From Pseudomonas sp. DTU_2021_1001937_2_SI_NGA_ILE_001 (GTDB taxonomy: Bacteria; Pseudomonadota; Gammaproteobacteria; Pseudomonadales; Pseudomonadaceae): a stretch of 64,000 bases of DNA. Made by a program: the position numbers and the translations under genes. Shown here in pieces: positions 43,385 through 52,613 of this stretch. The number at the start of each line of letters is the position of its first letter. Positions within the stretch are counted from its first letter, which is position 1. The notes under the pieces were generated by a model. The model worked only from the letters and a program-made list of their open reading frames with translations. It was not told the DNA's origin and did no database searches. The stretch is taken from NCBI RefSeq assembly GCF_032463525.1, contig NZ_CP135971.1, forward strand, positions 1,488,001 through 1,552,000, written 5' to 3'.

Positions 43385-46300
43385 ATGACCGCTTCCACTT
43401 CAGTGCACTCCAATGCACTCAACTTCATGGGTTACATGAAAAACGGCGTCGACCCGCGGACCGGGCAATACACCCTGTCGATCGACCTGCCGACACTGGC
43501 CGCCAACGAGCTGCGCGGCCCGGACCTGCCACTGACCCTGGCTTACAACCCGCTCAATACTCTGGACAGCGGCTTCGGCCTGGGCTGGAACCTGCAACTT
43601 TCGCAGTACCAGCTGAGCAACCAGGTGATCGCCGTGAGCGGCGGCGAGAGTTTCAAGGTCACCGGCACCGGCGACAACGGCCGGCTGCTGATGAAAGAAC
43701 AGAAGATCGAGGGGTTTCGTCTCTACGACCTGGGCAACGAGCGTTACCGGCTGACGCACAAATCCGGGCTGGTGGAAATGCTCGAGGTTCGCGGTGCGAG
43801 TCATTCACGCGCGGCTGTACCGGTTCAAGTGCTGTCTCCTGCCGGCCATGCCATTGCTCTGGACTACGACACCTTCAACGGCCACGCCCTGTTGAAGACC
43901 ATTACCGACACGTGCGGCGAAACGCTGCTGAGCATCATCCGCCGCAGCCATGAAGTCGAAATTCTCCTGCGCCCCTACGCAGGCCCGGACGGCGCGCTGG
44001 CGCGCTTCGTCATGACCCTGGAAGGCAGCGACTATCATGTCGCGCGGATCAGCCTGCCCACCGAGGACCCCGCCTCGTGGCGCCTGAACTACAGCGAGAT
44101 CAACGGCCAGCTGCGCCTGAGCACGGTCCATACCCCCACCGGAGCCCAGGAAGACATCTACTACCGCGACGCCGGGCATGCCTTTCCGGCCCAGAGCGGG
44201 CGGGCGCCCCTGCCCCGCGTGACCCGCCATGTGATTCACCCGGGCCGTGGCCAGCCCGAAATGGACGTGCGCTACACCTACAACAGCAACCAGCACAATT
44301 TCCTGGGTGCCGGGCTGCCCATCGCCTGGCTGGACGATGGCCTGGACAACCTCTATCGCTACAACCAGCCCTACCAATACCAGACCACCGAGACCCTGCA
44401 CGTCGCCGGGCAGCCGGTGCGCGCCATCCAGCGCACCTTCAACCGTTTCCACCTGCTCACCGAAGAAGTCACCACCCAGGGCAATACCCGCAAGACGCTG
44501 ACCACTACCTACCATGACCGCGACGGCCTGCCCTTCGATCAACAGCCCCGCCAGTGCCAACTGCCCAGCGAGGTCAAGACCAGCTGGAGCCTGACCGACG
44601 ATGCCACACGCATCCGCAGCGAGCGCCTGCTCAGCCGCTTCGACGACCACGGCAACGTGGTTTACCAGCAACAGGCCAATGGCATCGCCGAGAGCCTGGA
44701 ATGGTATCCGGCCGATGGTTCCGAAGACGGCTGCCCGGCGGACCCGGAGGGTTTCGTACGGCACCTCAAAAGCAGGACCCGCCATCCGGCACCTGGCCAA
44801 GGGGATGCGCCGCAGACCTGCACACGCCACCGCTACCTGAGCCTGGCGGCCCTGGATGACAGCGGCCAACCCGACTGGATAGCGCCGCAAAGTGAAACAC
44901 TGGTGCAGTGGCGGGACGACGGAACCCCGGAGGTCGAACTCCAGCACAGCGCATTCGAATACCTGCACCTTCCCCAGGACGCCTTCGCCCACGTTCGCAG
45001 GCATCGGGAAAGCGTGACGCTCAACGGCCTGACGACCGTGACCGAACATGCCTGGAGCAAACCGGACGACCCGCCCTCCGGGCAGCCGGTGGTCGAAGTG
45101 AGCGACACCACGATCGGCTTCGACGACGCCCGCCGCACCGTATTGCGCCAGGACGCGCTGTACAGCGGACAAACCCTGCTGACCCGGATCGATGACGTGG
45201 AGTGCCACTACCGCTACGACGCGCTCGACCGATTGGTGCAGGAGACCCTATCCCCCGGCACGGCCTTCGAAGCGGCCCGGCACTACAGCTATGTATTGAG
45301 CGACAGGCCCGGCATCCTCGCCGAACAGACGGTCGTCGACGCCCGCCAGGTGACTACCCGCACCCTGCTCGACGGTGTGGGCCGGGCCGTTGAAGAACAG
45401 CGCGACCACCTCGATGAGCACGATCCGTGGGCCACCCTGACCCTCTATGAAGCCCGCTATGACGCCTGGAACCGTATCAGCGAGGAGGTTCACCATGACC
45501 AGCTGGAAGGCCAGCTTCTCACGCTTGCCCAGCGCTACGAATACGACATCTGGGGCGAGCAGCGCTGCGTGGTCGGTCCTGATGGGGTCGCCCAGCATCG
45601 CCAGACCGACCCCATCGGCACCCCGGAGTCCGCTGGCCCCATCGTGCGCAGCTGGACTCAGGCAGCGGGCGACGATGGCGCGATCAGCGGCCTGAGCGAG
45701 ACCTGGATGAACCTGTTCGACAAACCCACGCGAGAAGCCCGCCTGGACGCAAAGGGTCTTGAAGTCAGCCATCTGGGCTACGCCTACGACGGGCTGGGCC
45801 GTTGTATCGAATCGACCGACGAGTACGGCGAACGGACCGTTTACGCCTACGACGCCTGGTCGCGCCTGACTGAGAACACCTTGCCTGACAACAGCGTGAT
45901 CATTCGCCATTACGCGCCCCATAGCAGCGAGGCACTGGCCACCGCGATCGAAGTTCGCGACGCCGCCGGTGCGATCACTCTGATGGGCGAACAGGGCTTC
46001 GACGGGCTTTCGCGCCTGAGCCACGTCAGCGTCGGGCAGCGCACCGAGCACTTCAGCTATCAGGGCGGACATCTGCAGGTGCAGCAGCGCACCACCGGGG
46101 CCGGCGCCCAGATGGACTATCAATACAACCTGCAACTGACCGACACCCCCACCACCGTGACGGTGGCTACGGCGAACGACACGGCCAGCTTCGACTATGA
46201 CCCGGTGAGTGCGCGCCTGACCTCCGCCGGCAACGCCTTGGGCTGCCGCCGCTATGGCTACGACGAGCACAATCGCTTGCTCAGCCAGGATTGGATCGAC

Positions 46301-48349
46301 GCCCAGGGTCGCGAATGGCAGACCCTGTATGAACAGTCCTGGCAAGAGCGCCTGATCAAGACCACCGAACCGGCCGCCGACGGCGGCGCAGGCCTGGCAA
46401 CCCGGCGGACCTATGACCAGGCCGGGAAGCTCAAGACCCTGGAACAGGGCAAGCTGCGCGGCACCTTCGACTACGACGCCCTCGGCCGCCCACGGACGAT
46501 CACCAGCCATGACCAAGGCAGCGGCAACCAGGTGCAGACACTGATCGACTACGACGACCAGGGCCGCGAAACCCTCCGCACCCTCAGCCCGGCCGGCCAG
46601 CCCGAGCAGATCATCGAGCAGCGCTGGCGCCTCGACGGGCTGCTGGAGAACCGTCACTGGCAGCAGGCAGGCAGCACGCTGCTCAACGAAGACTTCGAGT
46701 ACGACGCACGCGGGCGCCTGAGCAAGCACCTGTGCAGCGGCACCCTGCTGCCCCGCGATGAACTGGGCCGAAGCATCACCAGCCAGTTGTTCATCTTCGA
46801 TGCGCTGGACAACATCACCACCCTGCTGAGCCGTTTCGACGATGGCCAGAGCGAACGCGCACGCTTCACCTATGACCCCGCCTCACCCTGCCAGTTGACC
46901 GGCGTCAGCTACACGCCGGCCAGGGTCAGCGGCAACCTGAGCTTCAGCTACGACGCCGATGGCAACCAGCTCAACGACGAACAGGGGCGACAACTGGCTT
47001 ACGACCCCCTGAGCCGCCTGCAACGGGTCAGCGATAGCGCAGGCCAGGCGCTGGGCGAGTATCGCTATGACAGCCACGATCAGTTGGTCAATACCCAGCA
47101 GGCCGGCCAGGCCGAGTCCCTGCATTTCTACGAAGGCGACAGGATCAGCAGCCAGGTGCAAAACGGCGTGCAGACCCACTGGCTGCAAGCAGCCGCGGGC
47201 GAGCAACCCCTGGGCCAGCAGCAACCCGGCAATGACCGGCAGACGCTACTGCTCTGCGATGCCAACCACAGCGTACGCGGCGCCGCGACACCCGACTCCC
47301 TGCGTCAGGCCGTGTACAGCGCCTACGGTCAGCGCTCCAGCGAGCAACCGCTCGGCGCAGCCCTGGGCTTCAACGGCGAGCCGCTCGACGAAGCCAGCGG
47401 CTGGTACCTGCTGGGCAAGGGCTACCGGGCCTACAACCCGGCGCTGATGCGCTTCCACAGCCCGGACAGCCTCAGCCCGTTCGAGGCTGGCGGGCTGAAC
47501 CCCTACACCTATTGTCTGGGCAACCCCATCGCCCTGCGCGACCCCACCGGTCATGCTGCGATCGGCTTCAGTGGGCGGCTGCGGACCAACCATGAGAACG
47601 AGAGCTGGGGGGGCAGTGGCGGTAGCGGCGGTAGCATCCTGGGTTGGGTGTTCGTGGCGCTGGGCGTGATCGGCACCGTAGCCGCCGTGGCGGCGGCTAT
47701 CGCCACCTATGGCTTACTGACACCGGTCGCCGTTGGCGCGGCGGAAGGCACGGCGGCGGCGACGGCGGCAGCCGCCGGTGCCACAGCGGCCACTTCTGCG
47801 GCGGCTGGCGGCGCCGCCAGCGCAGGCGGCGTTTCGCTTTCCGGCGCCGTCGCCTTCGGCGCGCTCTCGACCTCTGCCGCTCTGAGCGCCGGTTCCACCG
47901 TCGCCAGCGCCATCGGGACGGCAACGGGTGACGAACAGGCCAATCAATGGGCGCAATACCTGGGAATCGGCGCGGCCGTGACCGGTCTCGTCGGTGGCGC
48001 GGCCTATTCGATGGCCGCCAGTGCAGCCAAGGCCGCCAGGGCCGCTGGGCAGGCGTCTGCGGCCATCGGCAGGGGATCGGTCAGTACCGGCATGGCGTCA
48101 GTCGCAAGAAATAGCCTGGATGACATCGATTTCACTCTGTTCCAGCCTCGATCCGCTTTGCCTACTCCCCGGACGACGCTTACAACTGCTTCCCAACCCG
48201 CCCGATACAGCGCCAGCGGCCCCAGCGGGTTAGCCCGCAATGGGGGAACGCTGATACCGGACATGCCTAGGGGGGCGCCGCATGTTTACCTGCCCAGGAT
48301 TACCGTGCGCAACTTGTACCCTGTTCGCGGGATGACGGTGCATCGTTAG
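43385..48349 (+). CDS. Large RHS/YD-repeat protein with Ala/Gly-rich hydrophobic tail (RHS2)
   Basis: The 1654-residue protein starts at ATG 43385 (MTASTSVHSNALNFMGYMKN; AGAGG directly before) and parallels RHS1 along its length. It has GVDPRTGQYTLSIDLPTL, YNPLNTLDSGFGLGWNLQLSQ, many YD repeats (YDALDRLVQETL, YAYDGLGRCIE, YDEHNRLLSQD, YDALGRPRTIT, YDPLSRLQRVSD) and a core end at GYRAYNP...GGLNPYTYCLGNPIALRDPTGHA near residue 1391. The 263-residue tail differs. A Gly/Ser linker (GGSGGSGGS) leads into ILGWVFVALGVIGTVAAVAAAIATYG and a long Ala/Gly-rich stretch, then a soluble end VYLPRITVRNLYPVRGMTVHR. The tail could insert in a membrane (inference). No immunity gene follows. Confidence 0.9.
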   Translation: MTASTSVHSNALNFMGYMKNGVDPRTGQYTLSIDLPTLAANELRGPDLPLTLAYNPLNTLDSGFGLGWNLQLSQYQLSNQVIAVSGGESFKVTGTGDNGRLLMKEQKIEGFRLYDLGNERYRLTHKSGLVEMLEVRGASHSRAAVPVQVLSPAGHAIALDYDTFNGHALLKTITDTCGETLLSIIRRSHEVEILLRPYAGPDGALARFVMTLEGSDYHVARISLPTEDPASWRLNYSEINGQLRLSTVHTPTGAQEDIYYRDAGHAFPAQSGRAPLPRVTRHVIHPGRGQPEMDVRYTYNSNQHNFLGAGLPIAWLDDGLDNLYRYNQPYQYQTTETLHVAGQPVRAIQRTFNRFHLLTEEVTTQGNTRKTLTTTYHDRDGLPFDQQPRQCQLPSEVKTSWSLTDDATRIRSERLLSRFDDHGNVVYQQQANGIAESLEWYPADGSEDGCPADPEGFVRHLKSRTRHPAPGQGDAPQTCTRHRYLSLAALDDSGQPDWIAPQSETLVQWRDDGTPEVELQHSAFEYLHLPQDAFAHVRRHRESVTLNGLTTVTEHAWSKPDDPPSGQPVVEVSDTTIGFDDARRTVLRQDALYSGQTLLTRIDDVECHYRYDALDRLVQETLSPGTAFEAARHYSYVLSDRPGILAEQTVVDARQVTTRTLLDGVGRAVEEQRDHLDEHDPWATLTLYEARYDAWNRISEEVHHDQLEGQLLTLAQRYEYDIWGEQRCVVGPDGVAQHRQTDPIGTPESAGPIVRSWTQAAGDDGAISGLSETWMNLFDKPTREARLDAKGLEVSHLGYAYDGLGRCIESTDEYGERTVYAYDAWSRLTENTLPDNSVIIRHYAPHSSEALATAIEVRDAAGAITLMGEQGFDGLSRLSHVSVGQRTEHFSYQGGHLQVQQRTTGAGAQMDYQYNLQLTDTPTTVTVATANDTASFDYDPVSARLTSAGNALGCRRYGYDEHNRLLSQDWIDAQGREWQTLYEQSWQERLIKTTEPAADGGAGLATRRTYDQAGKLKTLEQGKLRGTFDYDALGRPRTITSHDQGSGNQVQTLIDYDDQGRETLRTLSPAGQPEQIIEQRWRLDGLLENRHWQQAGSTLLNEDFEYDARGRLSKHLCSGTLLPRDELGRSITSQLFIFDALDNITTLLSRFDDGQSERARFTYDPASPCQLTGVSYTPARVSGNLSFSYDADGNQLNDEQGRQLAYDPLSRLQRVSDSAGQALGEYRYDSHDQLVNTQQAGQAESLHFYEGDRISSQVQNGVQTHWLQAAAGEQPLGQQQPGNDRQTLLLCDANHSVRGAATPDSLRQAVYSAYGQRSSEQPLGAALGFNGEPLDEASGWYLLGKGYRAYNPALMRFHSPDSLSPFEAGGLNPYTYCLGNPIALRDPTGHAAIGFSGRLRTNHENESWGGSGGSGGSILGWVFVALGVIGTVAAVAAAIATYGLLTPVAVGAAEGTAAATAAAAGATAATSAAAGGAASAGGVSLSGAVAFGALSTSAALSAGSTVASAIGTATGDEQANQWAQYLGIGAAVTGLVGGAAYSMAASAAKAARAAGQASAAIGRGSVSTGMASVARNSLDDIDFTLFQPRSALPTPRTTLTTASQPARYSASGPSGLARNGGTLIPDMPRGAPHVYLPRITVRNLYPVRGMTVHR

Positions 48350-48357
48350 AACGATAG

Positions 48358-48393
48358 AGCAAGGGACTTGGCGAAGTCGCCAGGTCCCTTGCT
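48358..48393 (+). terminator. Strong terminator hairpin after RHS2
   Basis: AGCAAGGGACTTGGCGA (48358-48374) pairs with TCGCCAGGTCCCTTGCT (48377-48393) over up to 17 positions, with one G-U wobble. It starts 8 bp after the RHS2 stop. No long T-tract follows. Confidence 0.75.
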
Positions 48394-48639
48394 CGCCATC
48401 GCTACGTCATTGGACCTTAGTCCGTCGCACTCATATGAAAATGCGTCGATAAGTTACATTCAATAACGCAGAAAATTCTTACAGAAACCGCTGTAAGACA
48501 GGACCTGCCGTCCTCTATCCGTTCAAGGCATCTGTGCTTAGCATGCCGCCCCGTCATGACGAAGCATAAAACTTCACCCTTAACTCCATAATTATTTGTT
48601 TGGGCCATTAGTGAGCCGCCGAACGATAAGGACATTTAC
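48394..48639 (+). promoter_or_regulatory. AT-richer leader of the fimbrial operon with an inverted repeat
   Basis: This gene-free stretch is lower in GC than its surroundings and must hold the fimbrial promoter. CTTACAG (48478-48484) and CTGTAAG (48491-48497) form a perfect inverted repeat around AAACCG, a possible operator. An A/T-rich patch (CATAATTATTTGTTTGG, near 48586-48603) precedes the pilin ribosome site AAGGA. No invertible-promoter repeats (fimS-like) were noticed. Confidence 0.4.
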
Positions 48640-49190
48640 GTGAAACAGACTTTCCTCGCACTTTCCCTGGGCGTTTTATCGGCACTGGCCGGCACTTCGG
48701 CCATGGCCACTACCGGCACTATCAACTTCGAAGGCAAGATCACCAGCAGCACCTGCCCGATCGAGGTGGTCAACCCCGGTGACGGTTCGGTGGGCAACCT
48801 GGTGAAGATGGGCAGTATAGAAGCTTCGCGCTTCACCGCCGTGGGCCAGGAATACAGCGGCAAAAGCTTCGCCCTGCGTCTCACCGACGACGGCAACTGC
48901 GGCCTGACCGGCACCGACGACGTCGCCACCGTGACCTTCAATGGCAGCGCGGACACGAGCGGCCAGTATTTCGCGGTGACCCCACCACAGACGGTGCCAA
49001 GGGCGTAGCCATCGTCATCAAGGACAAGACCGGCAGCGTCGTGGCCCCTGGTGCCGAATCGGCCCCCTATGACCTGATCCAGAACGGCAGCACCGACATG
49101 GTCTTCAACGCCTACTACCGCTCGCTGGCCGCCACGGTCAGCGCCGGTGCCGCCTCCGCCGACGTGCAGTTCGTCGTCGCCGTCAACTGA
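48640..49190 (+). pseudogene. Type 1-like major fimbrial subunit, frameshifted
   Basis: GTG 48640 (after AAGGA) opens MKQTFLALSLGVLSALAGTS with a signal peptide, then a pilin fold with TGTINFEGKITSSTCPIEVV (Cys39) and DDGNCGLTG (Cys87), the usual disulfide pair. The frame ends prematurely at a TAG at 49006-49008. The next frame then continues exactly where expected: from ~48978, D-P-T-T-D-G-A-K-G-V-A-I-V-I-K, on to AYYRSLAATVSAGAASADVQFVVAVN and a stop at 49188-49190. One missing base near 48976-48982 explains it; restoring it gives a normal ~183-residue pilin. Without its C-terminal strand the subunit could not be donated or polymerised. A sequencing error or phase-variable slippage is also possible; the site has only a short CCCC run. 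Confidence 0.85.
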
Positions 49191-49206
49191 TAATCCCGTG
49201 CCCGCC

Positions 49207-49262
49207 GCCTGGCTGCCTCCCCCGCGTGGCAGCCAGGCCACGCCCGACACCTCGGTGTCGGG
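49207..49262 (+). terminator. Two hairpins between pilin and chaperone genes
   Basis: GCCTGGCTGCC (49207-49217) pairs with GGCAGCCAGGC (49228-49238), and CCCGACAC (49243-49250) with GTGTCGGG (49255-49262). Hairpins here commonly act as partial terminators or RNA stabilisers that make pilin mRNA more abundant than chaperone/usher mRNA. Confidence 0.6.
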
Positions 49263-49278
49263 CCTGAGGAAGACACCC

Positions 49279-50019
49279 ATGCCAGGCTTTTTCAAACCCG
49301 CTACCGTGCTGCAAGGCGCCTGCCTTGCCATGGCGCTGGCGTTCGCACCGGCCAGCCAGGCCGCCCTGACCCTCAGCACCACCCGTGTCGTCTTCGACGG
49401 CGAACGCCGCAGCGCGTCGTTGATCGTCAGCAATCCCAGCAACCGGCCGTTCGCCGTGCAGACCTGGGTCAACACCGCCGCCGATGATGCGGTCACACCG
49501 GTGCCTTTCATGCCCTCGCCGGCGCTGTTTCGCCTCGACCCGGGCAAGGAGCAGCAAGTGCAGATCAACGGCCTGCCCCATGACCTGCCAGGCGATCACG
49601 AGTCGCTGTTCTACTTCAACGTGCAGGAAATTCCCCAGGCCAGCGGCGACCAGGGCAACCTGCTGAACATCGCCCTGCGCACCCGTATCAAGCTGTTCTA
49701 TCGGCCCGCCGGATTGCGCGACAACCCGGTCAAGCGCCTGCCAGAGCTGCGCTGGTCTGTCGAGCAGCAGGCCGGCAAAACCCTGCTGGTAGCCCACAAC
49801 CCTACGCCTTTTCATGTGTCGTTCTCGCGCCTGGAAGTCAGCCAGGGCCAGCAAAACGAACGCGTGAAGAACCCTCGAATGCTGGCGCCACTGCACAGCC
49901 AGTCTTACCCGTTGGGCACCCTGAGGCCCGCTGCGGGCCTGAAGGTCACCTGGTCGGCCATCAACGACTATGGCGGGCAGACCAGCCCATTGAGCCAGGA
50001 CGTTCACGTCTCCCCCTGA
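49279..50019 (+). CDS. Periplasmic fimbrial chaperone (FimC/PapD family)
   Basis: From ATG 49279 (GAGGAAG upstream) the product has 246 residues. The signal peptide ends ASQAALT. The first Ig domain has LSTTRVVFDGERRSASLIVSNPSNRPFAVQTWV, including the conserved Arg near the start of the mature protein and the R-x-x-x-L-x-V-x-N block. FMPSPALFRLDPGKEQQVQI and LFYFNVQEIPQ are the family signature before the interdomain RIKLFYRPAGL. The second domain (~150-246) has LVAHNPTPFHVSFSRLEV. It would complete pilin folds by donor-strand complementation in the periplasm. It sits between the frameshifted pilin and the usher gene, as in classical chaperone-usher operons. Confidence 0.93.
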   Translation: MPGFFKPATVLQGACLAMALAFAPASQAALTLSTTRVVFDGERRSASLIVSNPSNRPFAVQTWVNTAADDAVTPVPFMPSPALFRLDPGKEQQVQINGLPHDLPGDHESLFYFNVQEIPQASGDQGNLLNIALRTRIKLFYRPAGLRDNPVKRLPELRWSVEQQAGKTLLVAHNPTPFHVSFSRLEVSQGQQNERVKNPRMLAPLHSQSYPLGTLRPAAGLKVTWSAINDYGGQTSPLSQDVHVSP

Positions 50020-50058
50020 CGCGGTAACCGCCGCGCTTCACACGCAGGACTCTTCATC

Positions 50059-52569
50059 ATGAAGCTTTTACCCGGATGCGGGCACAGGCGCGTACCCGCG
50101 TGCCTGCCTGTCGTTCATCCATTCATTCTGGGCAGCAGCGCGCTGCTGCTGGCGACACCCTGCAGCGCCGCGCCGCCCACCGTCGAGTTCCAGTCGTCGT
50201 TCATGCGTCAGGCACCTGGCCAGGCCCATGACGCAGGCCTGCAGGCCCTGCAGGCGCTGGCGGCAGGCCAGGACCTGGCGCCGGGCGACTACAAGGTGCA
50301 GATCTCCATCAACCGTCGCTACTTCGGCATCCGCGAACTGCGTTTCGATCTCGACCCCAGCGACCAATCGTTGCGCCCCTGCCTGTCCGCCGAACTGCTG
50401 GAACAGCTGGGCGTACGGTTGCAAGGCCTGGAACCGCCAGCACTCCAGGGTTGCGTGGACCTGCCCAAGCTGTTGCCGGGCGCCACACTGGACTTCGATA
50501 CCCGGCAGCTGCAACTGGCCGTGTCGGTGCCCCAGATCGCCATGCGCCGCAGCGCCATCGGCGAAGTCGACCCGGCCTTGTGGGACCACGGCATCAACGC
50601 CGCCTTCGTCAACTATCAGGTCTCCGCCCAGCAAAGCAGCCACCGGCAGACTGGCCAGCGCAACTCGGACGACCTGTACTTGAATGCCGGCCTCAACCTC
50701 GGTGCCTGGCGCCTGCGCAGCAACCACTCGATGCGTCACGACGAACAGGGGCGTCGGGACTGGACCCGGGCCTACACCTACCTGCAGCGCGACCTACCGG
50801 GCACCCGGGCGACCATGACCCTGGGCGAGACCTTCACCGGCGGCGAGGTGTTCCGCAGCGTACCGATCCGTGGCCTGCTGATACGCTCGGACCTGGAGAT
50901 GCTTTCCGACAGCCTGCAAGGCTACGCGCCGGTGATTCGCGGCGTGGCGCAGAGCCGCGCCAAACTGGAGGTGCTGCAGAACGGCTACCCCATCTACTCC
51001 ACCTACGTGAGCGCCGGCCCGTACGCGATCGATGACTTGACCACCGCCGGCAGCGGCGAACTGGAAATCGTACTCACTGAAGAAGATGGCCAGGTACGCC
51101 GCTTCACCCAGCCCTACTCGACCATCAACAACCTGCTGCGCGAAGGGGTATGGCAGTACAGCGGCGCGATTGGCCGTTACCACACGCTCTACGACAGCGA
51201 AACGCCGCTGCTCTGGCAAGGCACGCTGAGCGTCGGCCTGGGCTGGAACGCCACGCTCTATGGCGGGTTGCTGGCCAGCGACGGCTACCGTGCAACCGCC
51301 CTGGGGCTGGCCAGGGACCTGGGGGCCCTGGGCGGGGCGGCCTTCGACGTGACGCGTTCCGAGGCGGATATCCTCACCGCAGACACCCGCGCCATGCAGG
51401 GGCTCAGCTATGCATTGAAGTACGGTAAGGCGTTCACCAGCGGCACCCATCTGCGTTTTGCCGGCTACCGCTACTCCACCGAGGGCTACCGCGACTTCGA
51501 CGAAGCCATCAGCCAGCGCAGCACTCGCACCCGCTGGCGGGGTAGCCGCCGTAGCCGCCTGGAAGCCTCCGTACACCAGAAGATCGGCAACCACAGCAGC
51601 CTGAGCCTGACCTTTTCGCACCAGGACTACTGGGGCAGCGACCATGAGCAACGCCAGTACCAGCTCAATTTCAGCACCCGCCACGCCAACGTGACCTACA
51701 ACCTGCATGCCTCGCAGTCACTGAGCAACGCGCGCAACAGGGCCGACCGCCAGCTCGGGCTGAGCATCTCGATGCCGCTGGACTGGAAGCACGCGAGCAA
51801 CGCCACCTTCGACCTGCTGCATCAGGGCGACCGCCAGAGCCAACGGGTGAGCCTGGGCGGCAGCCTGGACCGCAACCGCCTGAGCTACCGGGTAGGCGTG
51901 AACCACGAATCCGAGCAGGGCCAGGTCGGCAGCCTGTCGGTGGGCTATCAGGCCCCCTTTGCCAGTGTCGGCGCAGGGGTCGCGCAAGGTCACGATTACC
52001 GCAGCGTCTCGCTCAACGCCAGCGGCGCCGTGCTGCTGCACGCTGGCGGTGTCGAGCTGGGCACCAGCCTGGGCGAAACCAATGCCCTGGTCGAGGTGCC
52101 GGGGATCGAAGGCGTCGGCGTGCAGAACGCCATCGGTGCACGCACCAGCCAGCACGGCTATGCCCTGGTGCCTTACCTGCGGCCCTACCGCTTCAATGCC
52201 GTGACGCTGGAAACCGACGACCTGGGCCCGGAAGTCGAAATCGACAACGGTACCACCCAGGTCGTGCCCAGCCGCGGTGCGGTGGTCAAGGCGCGCTTCG
52301 CCGCCCGCAAGGTCAGCCGCCTGATGCTCACCGCGCGCAGCGTGGACGGTCGTCCATTGCCCTTCGGAGCCCAGGTGACCGACCGCCATGGCGAGGTGCT
52401 GGGGACCGTGGGCCAGGCCGGCCAGGTGTTGCTGGCCACCCGGCCTGAAGCCCAGACGCTGCAGGTCAGCTGGGGCGAGAGCAGCGCCCCGCAGTGCCGG
52501 CTGTCCATCGACCCGTCGACCATGCCACAGCGCCAGGGCTACCGAATGCAGGAGGTCACGTGCGACTGA
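50059..52569 (+). CDS. Outer-membrane fimbrial usher (FimD/PapC family)
   Basis: This 836-residue usher forms the secretion and assembly pore for pili. It begins with a signal peptide (core HPFILGSSALLLATPCSAAP). The N-terminal periplasmic domain follows (VEFQSSFMRQ through DLAPGDYKVQISINRRYFG, CLSAELLEQLGV), then the 24-strand barrel with its plug domain. Family motifs are RAYTYLQRDLPGTRATMTLGET, FRSVPIRGLLIRSDLEMLSDSLQGYAPVIRGVAQSRAKLEVLQNGYPIYST and VPSRGAVVKARFAARKVSRLML. The C-terminal domain has CRLSIDPSTMPQRQGYRMQEVTCD with its two Cys. Length and all domains are complete. It follows the chaperone by 39 bp and precedes the adhesin by 44 bp. Confidence 0.95.
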   Translation: MKLLPGCGHRRVPACLPVVHPFILGSSALLLATPCSAAPPTVEFQSSFMRQAPGQAHDAGLQALQALAAGQDLAPGDYKVQISINRRYFGIRELRFDLDPSDQSLRPCLSAELLEQLGVRLQGLEPPALQGCVDLPKLLPGATLDFDTRQLQLAVSVPQIAMRRSAIGEVDPALWDHGINAAFVNYQVSAQQSSHRQTGQRNSDDLYLNAGLNLGAWRLRSNHSMRHDEQGRRDWTRAYTYLQRDLPGTRATMTLGETFTGGEVFRSVPIRGLLIRSDLEMLSDSLQGYAPVIRGVAQSRAKLEVLQNGYPIYSTYVSAGPYAIDDLTTAGSGELEIVLTEEDGQVRRFTQPYSTINNLLREGVWQYSGAIGRYHTLYDSETPLLWQGTLSVGLGWNATLYGGLLASDGYRATALGLARDLGALGGAAFDVTRSEADILTADTRAMQGLSYALKYGKAFTSGTHLRFAGYRYSTEGYRDFDEAISQRSTRTRWRGSRRSRLEASVHQKIGNHSSLSLTFSHQDYWGSDHEQRQYQLNFSTRHANVTYNLHASQSLSNARNRADRQLGLSISMPLDWKHASNATFDLLHQGDRQSQRVSLGGSLDRNRLSYRVGVNHESEQGQVGSLSVGYQAPFASVGAGVAQGHDYRSVSLNASGAVLLHAGGVELGTSLGETNALVEVPGIEGVGVQNAIGARTSQHGYALVPYLRPYRFNAVTLETDDLGPEVEIDNGTTQVVPSRGAVVKARFAARKVSRLMLTARSVDGRPLPFGAQVTDRHGEVLGTVGQAGQVLLATRPEAQTLQVSWGESSAPQCRLSIDPSTMPQRQGYRMQEVTCD

Positions 52570-52613
52570 CCCGCCGGCCTCCTTCCCACCCGCCGTCATC
52601 CGGAAACGACACC

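Noticed and set aside
47697..47956. Arg-rich or Ala-rich minus-strand frames in the RHS2 tail region
   Set aside because: They are shadows of the Ala/Gly codons (GCG/GGC) of RHS2 and have no independent start signal.
48394..48639. Invertible fimbrial promoter (fimS-like)
   Set aside because: I found only one short inverted repeat (7 bp) and no recombinase gene nearby.
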